64,000 nucleotides of DNA from Haloplanus litoreus (GCF_042677945.1 NZ_JBHUDN010000006.1), one strand, 5' to 3'. Positions 8,284-16,463 are shown, counted from the stretch's first letter. Numbers and translations: made by a program. The notes: a model not told the origin generated them from the sequence alone.

Positions 8284-9597
8284 CTATTGACCGTCCGGCG
8301 GCGAGGCGATCCAGGTCGACCCCAACCCCGAGGTCCACTCGGGCCGGCGCTCCCACGAGATGTCGGAAGGCAGCGCGGTGATGACCGCCGCGCCGGCGCG
8401 GAAGCGATAGGCGTAGATGGTCGTGCCGTCCAGGTCGTAGAACACCCGGTCCCAGCGGCGGCCGGCGAAGGAAGCGGTTCCCTCGGCGGTCACCGGGTCG
8501 TCAGCCGAGGGGGCGACGGCGGCACGGGCCGCCTCGGGGGTGGCGAAACGCTCCAGATAGAGCGGTTCCGCGGTGAAGTTCGCGTCGGTGGTGCCGATCA
8601 TGAGGGTGACGCCGTACTCCCGGTCGTCGGACATCGCCGGGCCGAAGAGTCCGGTGAGGGCGGGTTCGAAGTCGTCGAGCCGTTCGCGCCACGACGTCGT
8701 GTCTTCGAGGAGAGCCACCCCGTCGTCGCCGTAGGCGTACAGTTCGTTGTACTGCGGTTCGTTCGTGTGTTCGTTGAGCGAGTGGGGCGTGGAGTGACTG
8801 TGGGCGTGGGTGTACGTCCGGTGCCCGCTCGGGAACTCGTGGGTGTGTTGATCGACGCCGTCGGTCGCCGTCGACTCGGTACGATCGGGGTGTGCCCAGG
8901 TGACGAAGCCGTCCTCGGCACTCGCGAGGGCGACGAGTCGGTCGGACGATCCGTCCGGGACCAGCATGTCGTACAGCGGCCCGTAGACGGGGCGCCGCGA
9001 GAACTCGTTTTCCAGGTAGGGAGTGGAGATGACCCGCTGGTAGAACACCCGGGCCCGGGAGATGGTCGTCGCCTGCATATCCTCGTCGCCGCGAGTGACG
9101 CCGCGCTCTAGGTCCCGGGCGAACACGTTGTTCCCGACCCGCAACGGAGGTACGACCTCGAAGTGGTCGACGAGGTTGGCCTGGACGTAGTCGGCGACGT
9201 TCGTGGTCGCCTCGCGGAACGCCGTCACGTCCGAGTCGGTCAACTGGTCGGCCGTTTCGAGGTCCTCGAGGACGCCAAAGACGCCGTTGACGGTGGTCTG
9301 GAACCGCCGGATCGCGGCGTCGTACTCGGTTCGAAACCACTCGAACTCCGAGAGGATGGTCGTCGTCGCCGCCGCGAGGTCAGCGTGAGCGACGGGCGTC
9401 GCCGTCGGCGTCGACGTGGACGTCGCCGTCGATTCGGCCGTCGTCGGGGCGGGTGTCTCTGTCGTGGTTGCCGCCGGCCCGCCACCCGGCGGGCCGGTGT
9501 CGGCCGTCGTTCCGTCGGAGTCGCCGAAACAGCCACCGAGGAGGCTCGACTGGGCCAGGGCGACCGCTGCGAGAACTCCCCGTCGCGTGAAGGACAT
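8284..9597 (-). CDS. Tat lipoprotein of unknown function with a His-rich segment
   Basis: I do not recognise this 437-residue protein. It begins MSFTRRGVLAAVAL and has a lipobox ending at Cys23 (SSLLGGC), followed by a Thr/Pro/Ala-rich linker (about residues 28-70) typical of haloarchaeal surface lipoproteins. Residues 70-190 look helical. Around residues 250-275 there is a His cluster (HTHEFPSGHRTYTHAHSHS) that could bind metal. The C-terminal part (about 330-437) has repeated beta-like strands (GVTLMIGTTDANF; RWDRVFYDLDGTTIYAYRF). ATG 9597 places the Tat motif at the N terminus. The gene is 47 bases upstream of maeB on the same strand. Confidence 0.7.
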   Translation of the reverse strand: MSFTRRGVLAAVALAQSSLLGGCFGDSDGTTADTGPPGGGPAATTTETPAPTTAESTATSTSTPTATPVAHADLAAATTTILSEFEWFRTEYDAAIRRFQTTVNGVFGVLEDLETADQLTDSDVTAFREATTNVADYVQANLVDHFEVVPPLRVGNNVFARDLERGVTRGDEDMQATTISRARVFYQRVISTPYLENEFSRRPVYGPLYDMLVPDGSSDRLVALASAEDGFVTWAHPDRTESTATDGVDQHTHEFPSGHRTYTHAHSHSTPHSLNEHTNEPQYNELYAYGDDGVALLEDTTSWRERLDDFEPALTGLFGPAMSDDREYGVTLMIGTTDANFTAEPLYLERFATPEAARAAVAPSADDPVTAEGTASFAGRRWDRVFYDLDGTTIYAYRFRAGAAVITALPSDISWERRPEWTSGLGSTWIASPPDGQ

Positions 9598-9695
9598 TCG
9601 GTGAGTGGGAGGAACGGCGACCAATTAGCTCTGTTGGCCGACTTCCTGTCGGCAGATCGACAACCTCTTGATCCGTGATACCGTAGCGCATCGTC

Positions 9696-9800
9696 ATGAA
9701 CCTCCCACCGTCAACGACGCCCGAGGGACTTTTCGACTACCTGATGGCGTTTATTCTCCTCTCGGCGGCGCTCGCGTTCGCCATCATCTACTTCGGCTGA
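9696..9800 (+). CDS. 34-residue single-span membrane protein
   Basis: ATG 9696 opens a 34-codon frame ending at TGA 9800. The product begins with a polar head (MNLPPSTTPEGLFDY) followed by one membrane span (LMAFILLSAALAFAIIYFG) that runs to the C terminus. Third codon positions are mostly G or C, as in neighbouring genes. It is divergent from the lipoprotein gene (start 9597), with a 98-base gap. The function is unknown; tiny single-span proteins often act as accessory subunits of membrane complexes. Confidence 0.6.
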   Translation: MNLPPSTTPEGLFDYLMAFILLSAALAFAIIYFG

Positions 9801-9887
9801 GCCGGGGGTCGTCGCCCGAGCGCCCCTCCACGTTTGCGGGTAACGTTCATGACAGTGTGCCCGAAACGGGAGGACGGTGTTACACCG

Positions 9888-10238
9888 ATGACAACGACCG
9901 AAGACGTGCTGGACCACCACCTCGACGCGTTCACTGCACAGGACCTCGACGAGACGCTCGCCGACTACACGGACGACTCCGTGATCATCACGAATATGGG
10001 GGTCTTTCGCGGACTCGACGAAATCGAAGACCTGTTCGCCGGACTGTTCGAGGAGTTCTCTCAGGACGGGTCGCGGATCGACCTCGACCAGAAGGTAGTC
10101 GAGGAGGAGTACGCGTACATCGTCTGGAACGGCGAGACACCGGAGAACGACTACGAGTTCTGTACTGACACGTTCGTCGTGGAGGACGGCACGATTCATC
10201 GACAGACGTTCGCGGGAAAGGTCGAGCCGAAGTCGTAG
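9888..10238 (+). CDS. SnoaL-like / NTF2-fold protein
   Basis: The 116-residue protein fits the NTF2-like cone fold of the SnoaL family: VLDHHLDAFTAQDLDETLADYTDDSVIITNMGVFRGLDEIEDLFAGLF is the usual helix-hairpin pattern, followed by strands ending in YEFCTDTFVVEDGTIHRQTFAGKVE. Members include steroid isomerase-like enzymes and many small proteins without a known substrate. ATG 9888 is preferred because it begins just before the first helix and follows a GGGAGG stretch; in-frame starts at 9834 and 9849 would add a Cys-containing tail. No partner gene is evident. Confidence 0.8.
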   Translation: MTTTEDVLDHHLDAFTAQDLDETLADYTDDSVIITNMGVFRGLDEIEDLFAGLFEEFSQDGSRIDLDQKVVEEEYAYIVWNGETPENDYEFCTDTFVVEDGTIHRQTFAGKVEPKS

Positions 10239-10283
10239 CCGGCATCCGTTCACACGCTCCGGCCACGTCCAGAAGTCGCACGG

Positions 10284-10562
10284 TCACGGCGGCCGGACGA
10301 AGACGCGGCCATCGCCGCGGACGGTGACGACCGCGCCGTCGACGTCGACGGTGATCGTCGTCGACTCGGCCGAATCGACGAACAGGTCGTCGAGGGCGTC
10401 GGGGTCGACGTAGTCGAACAGCGGACGAGGGGACTCGTCGAGGACCGCCGCCACGGCGACGGCGACGGCGACGCTCGGCGGGCGTCCCGTCCCGTCGAAT
10501 CGGGTCACGTAGGCGCGCCTGTCGGCGTCCCAGGTGGGGTGGGTGCCGTCCGAGTCGATCAT
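10284..10562 (-). CDS. HalOD1 output-domain protein
   Basis: This 92-residue protein is a stand-alone HalOD1 domain, a small haloarchaeal domain found alone or at the end of signalling proteins. The characteristic pattern is visible: PSVAVAVAVAAVLDESPRPLFDYVDPDALDDLF followed by a beta hairpin (STTITVDVDGAVVTVRGDGRVFV). It probably acts as an output or binding module in signal transduction; no partner kinase is adjacent. The ATG at 10562 precedes the usual short N-terminal extension. Confidence 0.85.
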   Translation of the reverse strand: MIDSDGTHPTWDADRRAYVTRFDGTGRPPSVAVAVAVAAVLDESPRPLFDYVDPDALDDLFVDSAESTTITVDVDGAVVTVRGDGRVFVRPP

Positions 10563-10701
10563 CGTCCCCCGAAGGGTACCCCCGTGAGTGAGGGGGCTCC
10601 GACCGAATCGTGGGTACCCCGGGCAGTTTGGGCGGTGATCCGTCGTCGAGGACCGGCGGTCGAGTGGTGCACGGTTGGAACTAACACGGTGACAGACACG
10701 T

Positions 10702-11121
10702 TCACGCCTCCAGGATCTCGACGAGGTTTCCCTCCGGGTCGCGGACGAAGCAGATGCGGGTCCCGCTCTCGGTCGTCCGTGGTTCGCTCAGCGTGGAGAC
10801 GGTCGGGTCGAGGTCGGCGTAGAAGGCGTCGAGGTCGTCGACGGCGAGCCCCAGGTGTTTCGCGCCGGGCTGGTTGATCGCGTCGCCGGTCGCCTCGACG
10901 CCTTCGGGGTCGTACTCGACGAGTTCGATCCGGGCACCGTCGGCGTCGAAGTGGGCGAACCGACCGGTCGCCCCGTCGACGTCGACTGCGTCGGCGAAGG
11001 CCTCCCCGGCGACGCTGAAGCGCTCGCACGGCCCGAGACCGAGGGCATCACGGTAGAAGTCGACGGCACGGTCCAGATCCGAGACGGTCACGCCGAAGTG
11101 GTGTGCAGCGAGTCGAGTCAC
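10702..11121 (-). CDS. VOC superfamily protein (glyoxalase/bleomycin resistance/dioxygenase fold)
   Basis: The 139-residue protein has the paired beta-alpha-beta-beta-beta modules of the vicinal oxygen chelate family: HHFGVTVSDLDRAVDFYRDALGLG in the first half and KHLGLAVDDLDAFYADLD in the second, ending in RICFVRDPEGNLVEILE. Metal ligand candidates are His8, Glu68 in IELVEYD, His90 in KHLGL and Glu136 in LVEILE. The GTG start at 11121 gives the normal family N terminus; an ATG nine codons further upstream is the alternative. Substrate is unknown; methylmalonyl-CoA epimerase and glyoxalase are relatives. Confidence 0.85.
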   Translation of the reverse strand: MTRLAAHHFGVTVSDLDRAVDFYRDALGLGPCERFSVAGEAFADAVDVDGATGRFAHFDADGARIELVEYDPEGVEATGDAINQPGAKHLGLAVDDLDAFYADLDPTVSTLSEPRTTESGTRICFVRDPEGNLVEILEA

Positions 11122-11213
11122 GTGCCCTCGGCGGAGGGCCGGTGACAAAGCGGCTTCGATCCGACGCCCGACCGACCGGAACCCCTTAGAGCGCGCGTCC
11201 GCAGGTACGGGGT

Positions 11214-11693
11214 ATGACGTTCGTCGTTCCGTTCGACGGATCGGACCTGGCCGAGGCCGCGCTCGCTCGCGCCGTAACGTTCGGCTCCGTACTCGACGAG
11301 CACGTGGTGTCGGTGAGCGTGATCCCGTCGAGGAACGCGTCCTACGCCCGGGAGCGGGGGTGGCTCGACCCCGGCGAACCCTTCGAGCGCGAGGCGGTCG
11401 TCGCGGCGCTCCACGAGGACGTGGCGGAGACCGCCCCGAACGCGGAGTTCCGCTACGAGACGGTCGGCCGCCACGCGACGCCGGGACGGATCGCGAGTCG
11501 GCTTCGCGAGATCGCCCGAGAGGAGGACGCCTCGATGGTGTTCGTCGGCAGCGAAAACGCCGGACGACTGGTCTCGACCCTGAGCAGCGTCGGCGAAACC
11601 GTCGCCACCGACGACGCCTACGACGTGGTCATCGTCCGACACACGGACCCGTCGACGGTCGGGGGCCTCTCCGACCGGGACGAACGACGGTGA
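11214..11693 (+). CDS. Universal stress protein family member
   Basis: The 159-residue protein has the Usp fold (MTFVVPFDGSDLAEAALARAV at the N terminus; DASMVFVGSENAGRLVSTLSSVGETVATDDAYDVVIV near the C terminus), but the ATP-binding loop GxxGxxxxxxxxxGS is altered to GSENAGRLVSTLSSVGE, so nucleotide binding may be weak or absent. It belongs to a different subgroup from the Usp proteins at 5502 and 17542. An ATG at 11214 follows a short AT-poor leader. It stands alone between the VOC gene (divergent) and a small ribbon-helix-helix gene. Confidence 0.85.
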   Translation: MTFVVPFDGSDLAEAALARAVTFGSVLDEHVVSVSVIPSRNASYARERGWLDPGEPFEREAVVAALHEDVAETAPNAEFRYETVGRHATPGRIASRLREIAREEDASMVFVGSENAGRLVSTLSSVGETVATDDAYDVVIVRHTDPSTVGGLSDRDERR

Positions 11694-11778
11694 GATCGGT
11701 CGCCCGCGCGGAGTCACACGCGCGCCGGACGGCCGTCTGACGGAGCTATTTGTAGTTCTCTCGCGTGCCGACTAGCAC

Positions 11779-11943
11779 ATGGACGAGGGAGACGGACTGG
11801 CGGAGATGGAGACGGTCACCGTCGAACTTGAGGAGGGGACGCTCGACGCCGTCGACGACATCGCCTTCGCCGACCACCGGGAGAACCGTGCGGCCGCGAT
11901 TCGGACCCTCCTCGACGAGTGGCTGAAGACACGCGACGAGTGA
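11779..11943 (+). CDS. Small ribbon-helix-helix (CopG-like) protein
   Basis: A 54-residue frame opens at ATG 11779 and ends at TGA 11943. The pattern TVTVELEEGTLDAVDDIAFADHRENRAAAIRTLLDEWL is that of a ribbon-helix-helix DNA-binding domain: one strand, then two helices with a conserved NRAAAIRTLL second helix. Such proteins dimerise and bind operators. A TATA-like AGCTATTTGTAG lies about 30 bases upstream of the ATG, so the transcript is probably leaderless. No toxin gene is next to it, so a toxin-antitoxin role is not supported. Confidence 0.75.
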   Translation: MDEGDGLAEMETVTVELEEGTLDAVDDIAFADHRENRAAAIRTLLDEWLKTRDE

Positions 11944-11988
11944 TACGGGGTGGTGTAACGGCCGGTACTGACTGACACCAGTCCGTAC
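11943..11988. repeat. Short imperfect inverted repeat after a stop codon
   Basis: ATACGGGGTGGTG at 11943-11955 and CACCAGTCCGTAC at 11976-11988 are complementary at 10 of 13 positions. The element begins at the last base of the preceding TGA stop. Its ends (ATACGG, CCGTAY) and internal GGTACTGACTG resemble the larger inverted repeat at 60904-60985, which also begins at a stop codon. Confidence 0.45.
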
Positions 11989-12096
11989 GAGACGGACGGG
12001 ACGGGACGGCGCGAGGAATCGTGACTGGATCCCGGCGAGCGGCGACGCTCGCGAGGGAAGGTCAGCCGCAGGTGTGATTCCGGCGCGGTTCGGCGC

Positions 12097-12453
12097 TCAG
12101 TCCTCCTCGGGTTCGGTTTCGGCGACGTCGATCACCGACAACGGCACGTCACGGAGCGCACCCCCAACCTCGCTTTTCGCGATGCGGGTGGCGTGGTTCT
12201 CGCCTTCGGCGTTGAACACCTCGATTTCGAGGAGGAGCCCTACCAGCGCGGTGTCGGCGGCGATGAAGGCCGAATCGAACGGCTCCCCACAGGCCGGACA
12301 GGGGGTCACGCCGACTTCTACCTCGACGTACTCCTTGTCCTGTTCGTTCAGGCGTTTCCCAGCCTCGCTAACCGCGACGCCGATGGCGTCGTCGACATCT
12401 TCGACGTCACGAACCAGCCACGCGGCCTCCATCGCGACGAGATAGTTGCTCAT
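12097..12453 (-). CDS. UPF0212 (DUF555) family protein
   Basis: The 118-residue protein matches the archaeal UPF0212 family: MSNYLVAMEAAWLVRDVEDVDDAIGVAVSEAGKRLN at the N terminus, then a zinc-binding CPACG (residues 53-57) and FIAADTALVGLLLEIEVFNAEGENHATRIAKSEVGGALRDVPL in the second half. The family is conserved across Archaea and no biochemical role has been established. Its single CxxC suggests metal binding by a dimer. The gene is isolated, with 153 bases on either side. Confidence 0.92.
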   Translation of the reverse strand: MSNYLVAMEAAWLVRDVEDVDDAIGVAVSEAGKRLNEQDKEYVEVEVGVTPCPACGEPFDSAFIAADTALVGLLLEIEVFNAEGENHATRIAKSEVGGALRDVPLSVIDVAETEPEED

Positions 12454-12606
12454 ACGTCGGCCACGCCGTGGAGTACCTCGTGTCTTGTGGTTCGTCCCTC
12501 CCAGCCCCGGCCGGCACGGTCGGCCGTCACCAACGTGTCACAGATATTGTATATCGAGTACGAAGTTTAATAGCCCGGTAGCCACCATCCATGTATCGAA
12601 TCACCG

Positions 12607-13206
12607 ATGAGTGGACAGAGGGGGGCAGTGCCACTGGGAGAAGACGACGGGGCGGCGGCCACGGACGGGCCGACCGAACCGACCGAACAGGAGGTGTTCG
12701 ACATTCTGTCGAACCGACGGCGTCGATACGCGCTCTACGCGCTGTTGCGTGACGAGACGGCGACAATCGGCTCGCTGGCCGACCAGATTGCCGCCTGGGA
12801 GAACGGCTGTGCGGTAAACGAGGTGACGCCGACGGAGCGCAAGCGCGTCTACACCGCCCTCCAGCAGTCCCACCTGCCGAAACTGGAACGGACCGGGCTG
12901 GTGAGCTTCGACCGCGACAGCGGCCGTGTCACCCCCACGGACGCCGCCGACGAACTGGACATCTACCTGGAGGTGGTCGGCGAGGAGCAACTGTCGTGGG
13001 ATCAGTACTATCTCGGACTGTCGGCGGTGTCGGCCGCAGTCGTCGTCGCCGTCTGGCTGAACGTCCCCCCGTTCGGGAGCGTGCCGCCGGTAGCCTGGAT
13101 GACCGTGATCGTCGCCCTCTTCAGCGTCTCCGCGGCCGTCCACAACTACCGTTCGAACGGCTTGCGCGGCAGCGGCGAGCCACCGGAAGTGGCCCGTCAG
13201 TCATGA
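12607..13206 (+). CDS. DUF7344-type winged-helix membrane protein
   Basis: The 199-residue protein has an N-terminal winged helix (EQEVFDILSNRRRRYALYALLRDE, then KRVYTALQQSHLPKLERTGLVSFDRDSGRV), matching the haloarchaeal DUF7344 family. Two hydrophobic segments follow (residues about 138-155 and 160-178), so this is probably a membrane-tethered regulator. A TTTAATAG box about 40 bases upstream of ATG 12607 is a likely promoter. The last codons overlap the 3' end of the convergent membrane protein gene by ten bases. Confidence 0.8.
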   Translation: MSGQRGAVPLGEDDGAAATDGPTEPTEQEVFDILSNRRRRYALYALLRDETATIGSLADQIAAWENGCAVNEVTPTERKRVYTALQQSHLPKLERTGLVSFDRDSGRVTPTDAADELDIYLEVVGEEQLSWDQYYLGLSAVSAAVVVAVWLNVPPFGSVPPVAWMTVIVALFSVSAAVHNYRSNGLRGSGEPPEVARQS

Positions 13207-13754
13207 GGGCGGCGTCCGGCGACGACGAGTAGACTCCCGACGAGGGCCAGTCCCGTCACCGGCGTCGCGTATCCGAGCGCTGTGAGCAGTGGCCCGGTCG
13301 CGCCCACGCCGAGGACGAGAAGGACGGCCGGACCACAACAGGTCGCGCCGGTCAGCAAGGCGGGCAGACCCGCGAACACACCCGCGGATCCCTCGATGCC
13401 GCAGGCGGCCGGAGAGCGCCAGGCGACGACCCCGATGGCGAGGTTGCAGCCGAGGAGAACGCCGAAGGAGACTGCGAGACCGATATCGAGCGGCGACACC
13501 AGGAGGATGAGAGGCTCGATTACGACGCTCGCGACCGGTTCGAACGAGAACGCCCGGGTCGGCTCCAGGGCACGCGAGACCGGGTCGGCGACGGCCCGGA
13601 CGGCGTATCCCCGCCCGCCGAGGGCGAGATGCCCGAGCGAGCCGAGATACAGGAACGGATAGCCGACGGTGCCGAGGAGGAAGGCCGCCTGCCCGTCGGT
13701 CCGACGGAGAGCGGCGTGGACCCCAGCCACGACCCGACGCAGTCGGTCACGCAT
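13197..13754 (-). CDS. Polytopic membrane protein with a C-terminal CC pair, function unknown
   Basis: I do not recognise this 185-residue protein with confidence. Four or five hydrophobic segments are visible (around residues 24-50, 75-90, 92-112, 125-145 and 155-178). A GATCCGPAVLLVLG segment contains adjacent cysteines in a membrane helix, which resembles metal or thiol membrane proteins. Its start overlaps the end of the DUF3179 gene by eight bases (13747-13754), so the two are translationally coupled. It may be a membrane partner of that DUF3179 lipoprotein. Confidence 0.65.
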   Translation of the reverse strand: MRDRLRRVVAGVHAALRRTDGQAAFLLGTVGYPFLYLGSLGHLALGGRGYAVRAVADPVSRALEPTRAFSFEPVASVVIEPLILLVSPLDIGLAVSFGVLLGCNLAIGVVAWRSPAACGIEGSAGVFAGLPALLTGATCCGPAVLLVLGVGATGPLLTALGYATPVTGLALVGSLLVVAGRRPHD

Positions 13755-14832
13755 GGAGAGCCGTCCCGGGGTAGAACCCCGCCCACGCGAACCACATCGC
13801 TTCGACGGCCGGGTGTCGTTCGAACGGGAGGGACGCCGGTGGGTGGGTAGTTCCGTCGACGGCCACGCCGTCGGCCGTCGCCGAGACGTCGGCGCCGGCG
13901 GACGGACGATAGCCGTAGGCGGCGTCCAGGTCGGGGTCGTGTACGACCAGGATGCGGTCGTCGCCGACCGAGAGGGTAACGAGGCCGCGCCGTCGCAGGC
14001 GGGCGTGCGTGACCGCCGCGGCGCCGCGGTCCGTTCGGACCCCGACGACCACCGCCTTCGCCCCGAGACGGTCGTCGGTCGCGAGCGGCGAGTACATCGT
14101 GGAATCGCGGGCGTAGTACCCTCGCTTCGGTCCGTAGGAGCCGTAGGGATCGACGCCGTAGTTCCGGACGTATCCGGTGTCCTCCGATAGCACCCGGGTG
14201 CCGGGGTGGCGGCCGCGCCACCGTTCCCAAGTCGTCCAGACGAGACCGAACTCGCGGAGCGACTGCCCAGCCAGCGGCCCGGAGATGGCCGTCGCGAGCA
14301 TCTGTGGCCACCGGCTGTCGGTCGCCCGGTCGTACATGAGGAGGTTGCTGTTGACTAGGTCACCCGAGACGCCGAAGGAGGTGTCGCCACGCTCAAAGCC
14401 CATCGCCGTCCCGGTGAGCGGACAGTAGGTGACGCTCACGGGGACGCGGTCCAGCCGGTCGTTGACGATTTCGTGGTGAACGAGGAGCTTTCGTGGGTAG
14501 GCCGTCGCCGCCCCGCCGCGGAGGACGCCGAAGACGATGTCCTCGTCCCGCAGCGACGCCGCGGACGCGTCGACGAACTGCGGGTCGTCGACGGCGGGAA
14601 TGCCGTCTTTGGGAACGCCGCCGGAGACGACGTTCTCGCGGAGTCGCCGCCGGTCGTAAGCGAGATAGGGGGACCGATCTGCCGTGGGCGGACCGCGGCG
14701 CGGCGGCGGGGCGGTGTCGGTCCTCGCCGACGATCCCTCGGAGGTAGCGGATCCACCGAGACAGCCGGCGAGAGGCGTCGCAGCACCGAGGGCGAGCGTC
14801 GCTACCTCCCGTCGTGTGTATCGGTACTGCAT
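13747..14832 (-). CDS. DUF3179 family Tat lipoprotein
   Basis: The 361-residue protein starts at ATG 14832 with MQYRYTRREVATLAL, a Tat motif and a lipobox Cys (PLAGC, residue 23). The mature part matches DUF3179: VPKDGIPAVDDPQFVDASAA, then DRVPVSVTYCPLTGTAMGFER, where the conserved YCPLTGTA contains the family Cys, then FGVSGDLVNSNLLMYDRATDSRWPQ and SEDTGYVRNYGVDPYGSY. The family is exported and widespread, without a known activity; some members bind heme or metal, which cannot be judged here. It is followed by a membrane protein with an eight-base overlap. Confidence 0.88.
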   Translation of the reverse strand: MQYRYTRREVATLALGAATPLAGCLGGSATSEGSSARTDTAPPPRRGPPTADRSPYLAYDRRRLRENVVSGGVPKDGIPAVDDPQFVDASAASLRDEDIVFGVLRGGAATAYPRKLLVHHEIVNDRLDRVPVSVTYCPLTGTAMGFERGDTSFGVSGDLVNSNLLMYDRATDSRWPQMLATAISGPLAGQSLREFGLVWTTWERWRGRHPGTRVLSEDTGYVRNYGVDPYGSYGPKRGYYARDSTMYSPLATDDRLGAKAVVVGVRTDRGAAAVTHARLRRRGLVTLSVGDDRILVVHDPDLDAAYGYRPSAGADVSATADGVAVDGTTHPPASLPFERHPAVEAMWFAWAGFYPGTALHA

Positions 14833-14898
14833 ACCACCGACCTGGTGTTCCCGAGCAAAAAGCGTACCACGGCGGTGCGCGGCGGGCACACGGGGGCG

Positions 14899-15507
14899 TC
14901 ACGTCTCGCGGAGGGCGTCCGCCAGGTCGTCGGCTGCGAGACGAATGGTGTACCCCGCGACGGCCAGGGCCGCCTCCCAGTCCTCGGCCGACGCCCGGGC
15001 GTCGAGTGTGGCCAGACCGTCGTCGAGACAGTCGGCCGTCTCGGCGCGGAGTTCCCGAAACAGGCGTTCGGCGTCGGCGTCGCGACCGTCGAAGAAGTCG
15101 ATCAGCCGACCGTGGGTCCGGAGGCTGACGAGCGTCCGCCCGACCATCCCACCGGCGACGCGGTGGATGGGGTCCTCGCGGCCGCGAAGGTAGGCGTGCA
15201 TCGGTCCCGATCCGGTGGGTCGGTGGTCGTCGGGGGCGTCCATCACCGCCCGAACCCGGTGGAAGTGGTCGTCCTCCTGTGCCGCGACGGCGGCGAAGGC
15301 GTCTCGGAGGGCGTCGTCGGCCGTGGTGTCGGCCCACTCGCGAAACGTCTCGCGGGCGGCGTACTCGCTGTCGGCGGCGGCGCACAACAGGGCGGACGGG
15401 CGGGGATCACCGCCGGAGAGTGCGACGAGCAAGTCCCGAGAGCCGAGACGGGCGAGGGCAACGGCGTAGTCGGTTTCGAGGGAGGTCCGGAGGTCGGCGG
15501 CGTCCAT
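14899..15507 (-). CDS. Ferritin-like protein (rubrerythrin-type fold), predicted
   Basis: The 202-residue protein is nearly all helical and has acidic and His residues spaced as in a ferritin-like four-helix bundle: SALLCAAADSEYAARETF, then AVAAQEDDHFHRVRAVM, GPMHAYLRGREDPIHRVAG and TADCLDDGLATLD. Family assignment is by pattern only. ATG 15507 is chosen over an upstream in-frame ATG because it lies just eleven bases from the ferredoxin stop. The gene sits directly downstream of a 2Fe-2S ferredoxin, so it may receive electrons from it, as rubrerythrin-type diiron proteins do. Confidence 0.6.
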   Translation of the reverse strand: MDAADLRTSLETDYAVALARLGSRDLLVALSGGDPRPSALLCAAADSEYAARETFREWADTTADDALRDAFAAVAAQEDDHFHRVRAVMDAPDDHRPTGSGPMHAYLRGREDPIHRVAGGMVGRTLVSLRTHGRLIDFFDGRDADAERLFRELRAETADCLDDGLATLDARASAEDWEAALAVAGYTIRLAADDLADALRET

Positions 15508-15518
15508 GGACCTCGCAG

Positions 15519-15839
15519 TCAATCGTCGGCGGCGGCCGCGTCGGTGGCCGCCACTTCGATGCTCGGCGGATACTTCCCACGGTCGAGAACCAGGTCACTC
15601 TGTGGGCGTGCCATGCAGGTCAGCGCGTAGGATTCCGCCTCCTCCTCGGTCAGGGCGCGGGCCGCCGGCTGGGTCACCTCTCCCTCGACGATTTTCGCGG
15701 AACAGGCCAGACACATCCCGACCCGGCAGGAGTACTCCTGGGCGATGCCGGCGTCGAGACACGCCTGCAGGATGGTTCGCTTGTCGGACACCTGAATCGT
15801 CTCGCCGGTGCCGACGAACTCGACGGTGTACTCGGTCAT
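15519..15839 (-). CDS. 2Fe-2S ferredoxin
   Basis: The 106-residue plant-type ferredoxin transfers electrons in the cytoplasm. The four cluster ligands are present in the expected spacing: Cys38, Cys43 and Cys46 (CRVGMCLAC), and Cys75 (ALTCMARP). The N terminus TEYTVEFVGTGETIQVSDKRTILQACLDAG is the usual strand-helix pattern. It lacks the acidic insertion seen in the main haloarchaeal ferredoxin, so it is a smaller paralogue. ATG 15839 is chosen over an upstream ATG. Downstream, eleven bases away, is a ferritin-like gene in the same direction. Confidence 0.92.
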   Translation of the reverse strand: MTEYTVEFVGTGETIQVSDKRTILQACLDAGIAQEYSCRVGMCLACSAKIVEGEVTQPAARALTEEEAESYALTCMARPQSDLVLDRGKYPPSIEVAATDAAAADD

Positions 15840-16298
15840 GCGCCGACCTACGCGTGACCCCGGCAAAACTCTTTATTCCCGTCCGGGAGCCCCACACGGC
15901 GAGACGGGGAGAGCCACATGGCCGACGTTACGATGACCAGTTCGTCCGTGTGTGACACTCACACGCCACTGAACCGACGTGTCCGACCTGCGTCTGACAC
16001 AAGATATATATCATTTCGGGCCCCGCTTCGTAACGAGACGCAGGAGTTCGGGGGCAGTTGGTAGGGGTACTCACGGCCCCCGGATGCCTGCGAGTGGTCT
16101 TTTATCGACTCCACGTCGCCAGTCGCCGGGCCGCCGAAACGCGGTGATTGGGAAGGCGAAACCGAGACTGGCGACGCGTCTCGGCGGTGACGACGGATCG
16201 CAGAAGGAACTCGGCGGTCGTATACTACCGGCCGTCGGTCGACAGGGAGCCGCCACCCCAGGGTAGCGACTCCCTCGAACCAAGAACAGCCGACAGTA
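15840..16298. other. Gene-free interval with a TATA-type palindrome
   Basis: This 459-base stretch separates ferredoxin from lysW. It has a perfect GATATATATC at 16010-16019 region and an inverted repeat CGTGTG-TGACACT-CACACG at 15947-15965. A 48-codon frame on the plus strand (15918-16064) and larger minus-strand frames lack haloarchaeal protein composition and are not accepted. A second AT-rich patch (CTTTTATCG) lies near 16100. I see no tRNA-like or other structured RNA. Confidence 0.4.
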
Positions 16299-16463
16299 TT
16301 ACTCGCCCCAGTCCTCTTCGAGTTCCGGGGCGGCGTCCAGTTCGACGGGGTCGAGACCGACGACTTCGAGTTCCGCACCACAGGTCCCACAGTCGACGAT
16401 TTCTCCCACTTCCAGATCCTCGTGCAGGGTCACCTCGGCCCCGCATTCGACGCACTCGGGCAT
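16299..16463 (-). CDS. lysW: LysW-type amino-group carrier protein
   Basis: The 54-residue acidic protein carries the substrate during lysine or arginine biosynthesis by attaching it to its C-terminal glutamate. The zinc ribbon ligands Cys4, Cys7, Cys25 and Cys28 are present (CVEC, CGTC), and the chain ends in EEDWGE, the signature tail with Glu54 as the attachment residue. ATG 16463 is chosen because it starts two residues before the first CxxC. Normally lysW clusters with lysX/argX, argC and argB; here none of these is adjacent, so it is an orphan copy. Confidence 0.9.
   Translation of the reverse strand: MPECVECGAEVTLHEDLEVGEIVDCGTCGAELEVVGLDPVELDAAPELEEDWGE

Noticed and set aside
11779..11943. 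Antitoxin of a toxin-antitoxin pair
   Set aside because: The ribbon-helix-helix protein has no adjacent PIN, RelE or similar gene.
15918..16064. A 48-codon plus-strand frame after a GGGGAG stretch
   Set aside because: The product is basic and low in acidic residues, crosses a TATA-type palindrome, and has no conserved pattern.
15840..16298. tRNA or other structured RNA
   Set aside because: No T-arm consensus, paired acceptor ends or anticodon arm was found in this or the other intergenic intervals; low-level searches by eye can miss intron-containing tRNAs.
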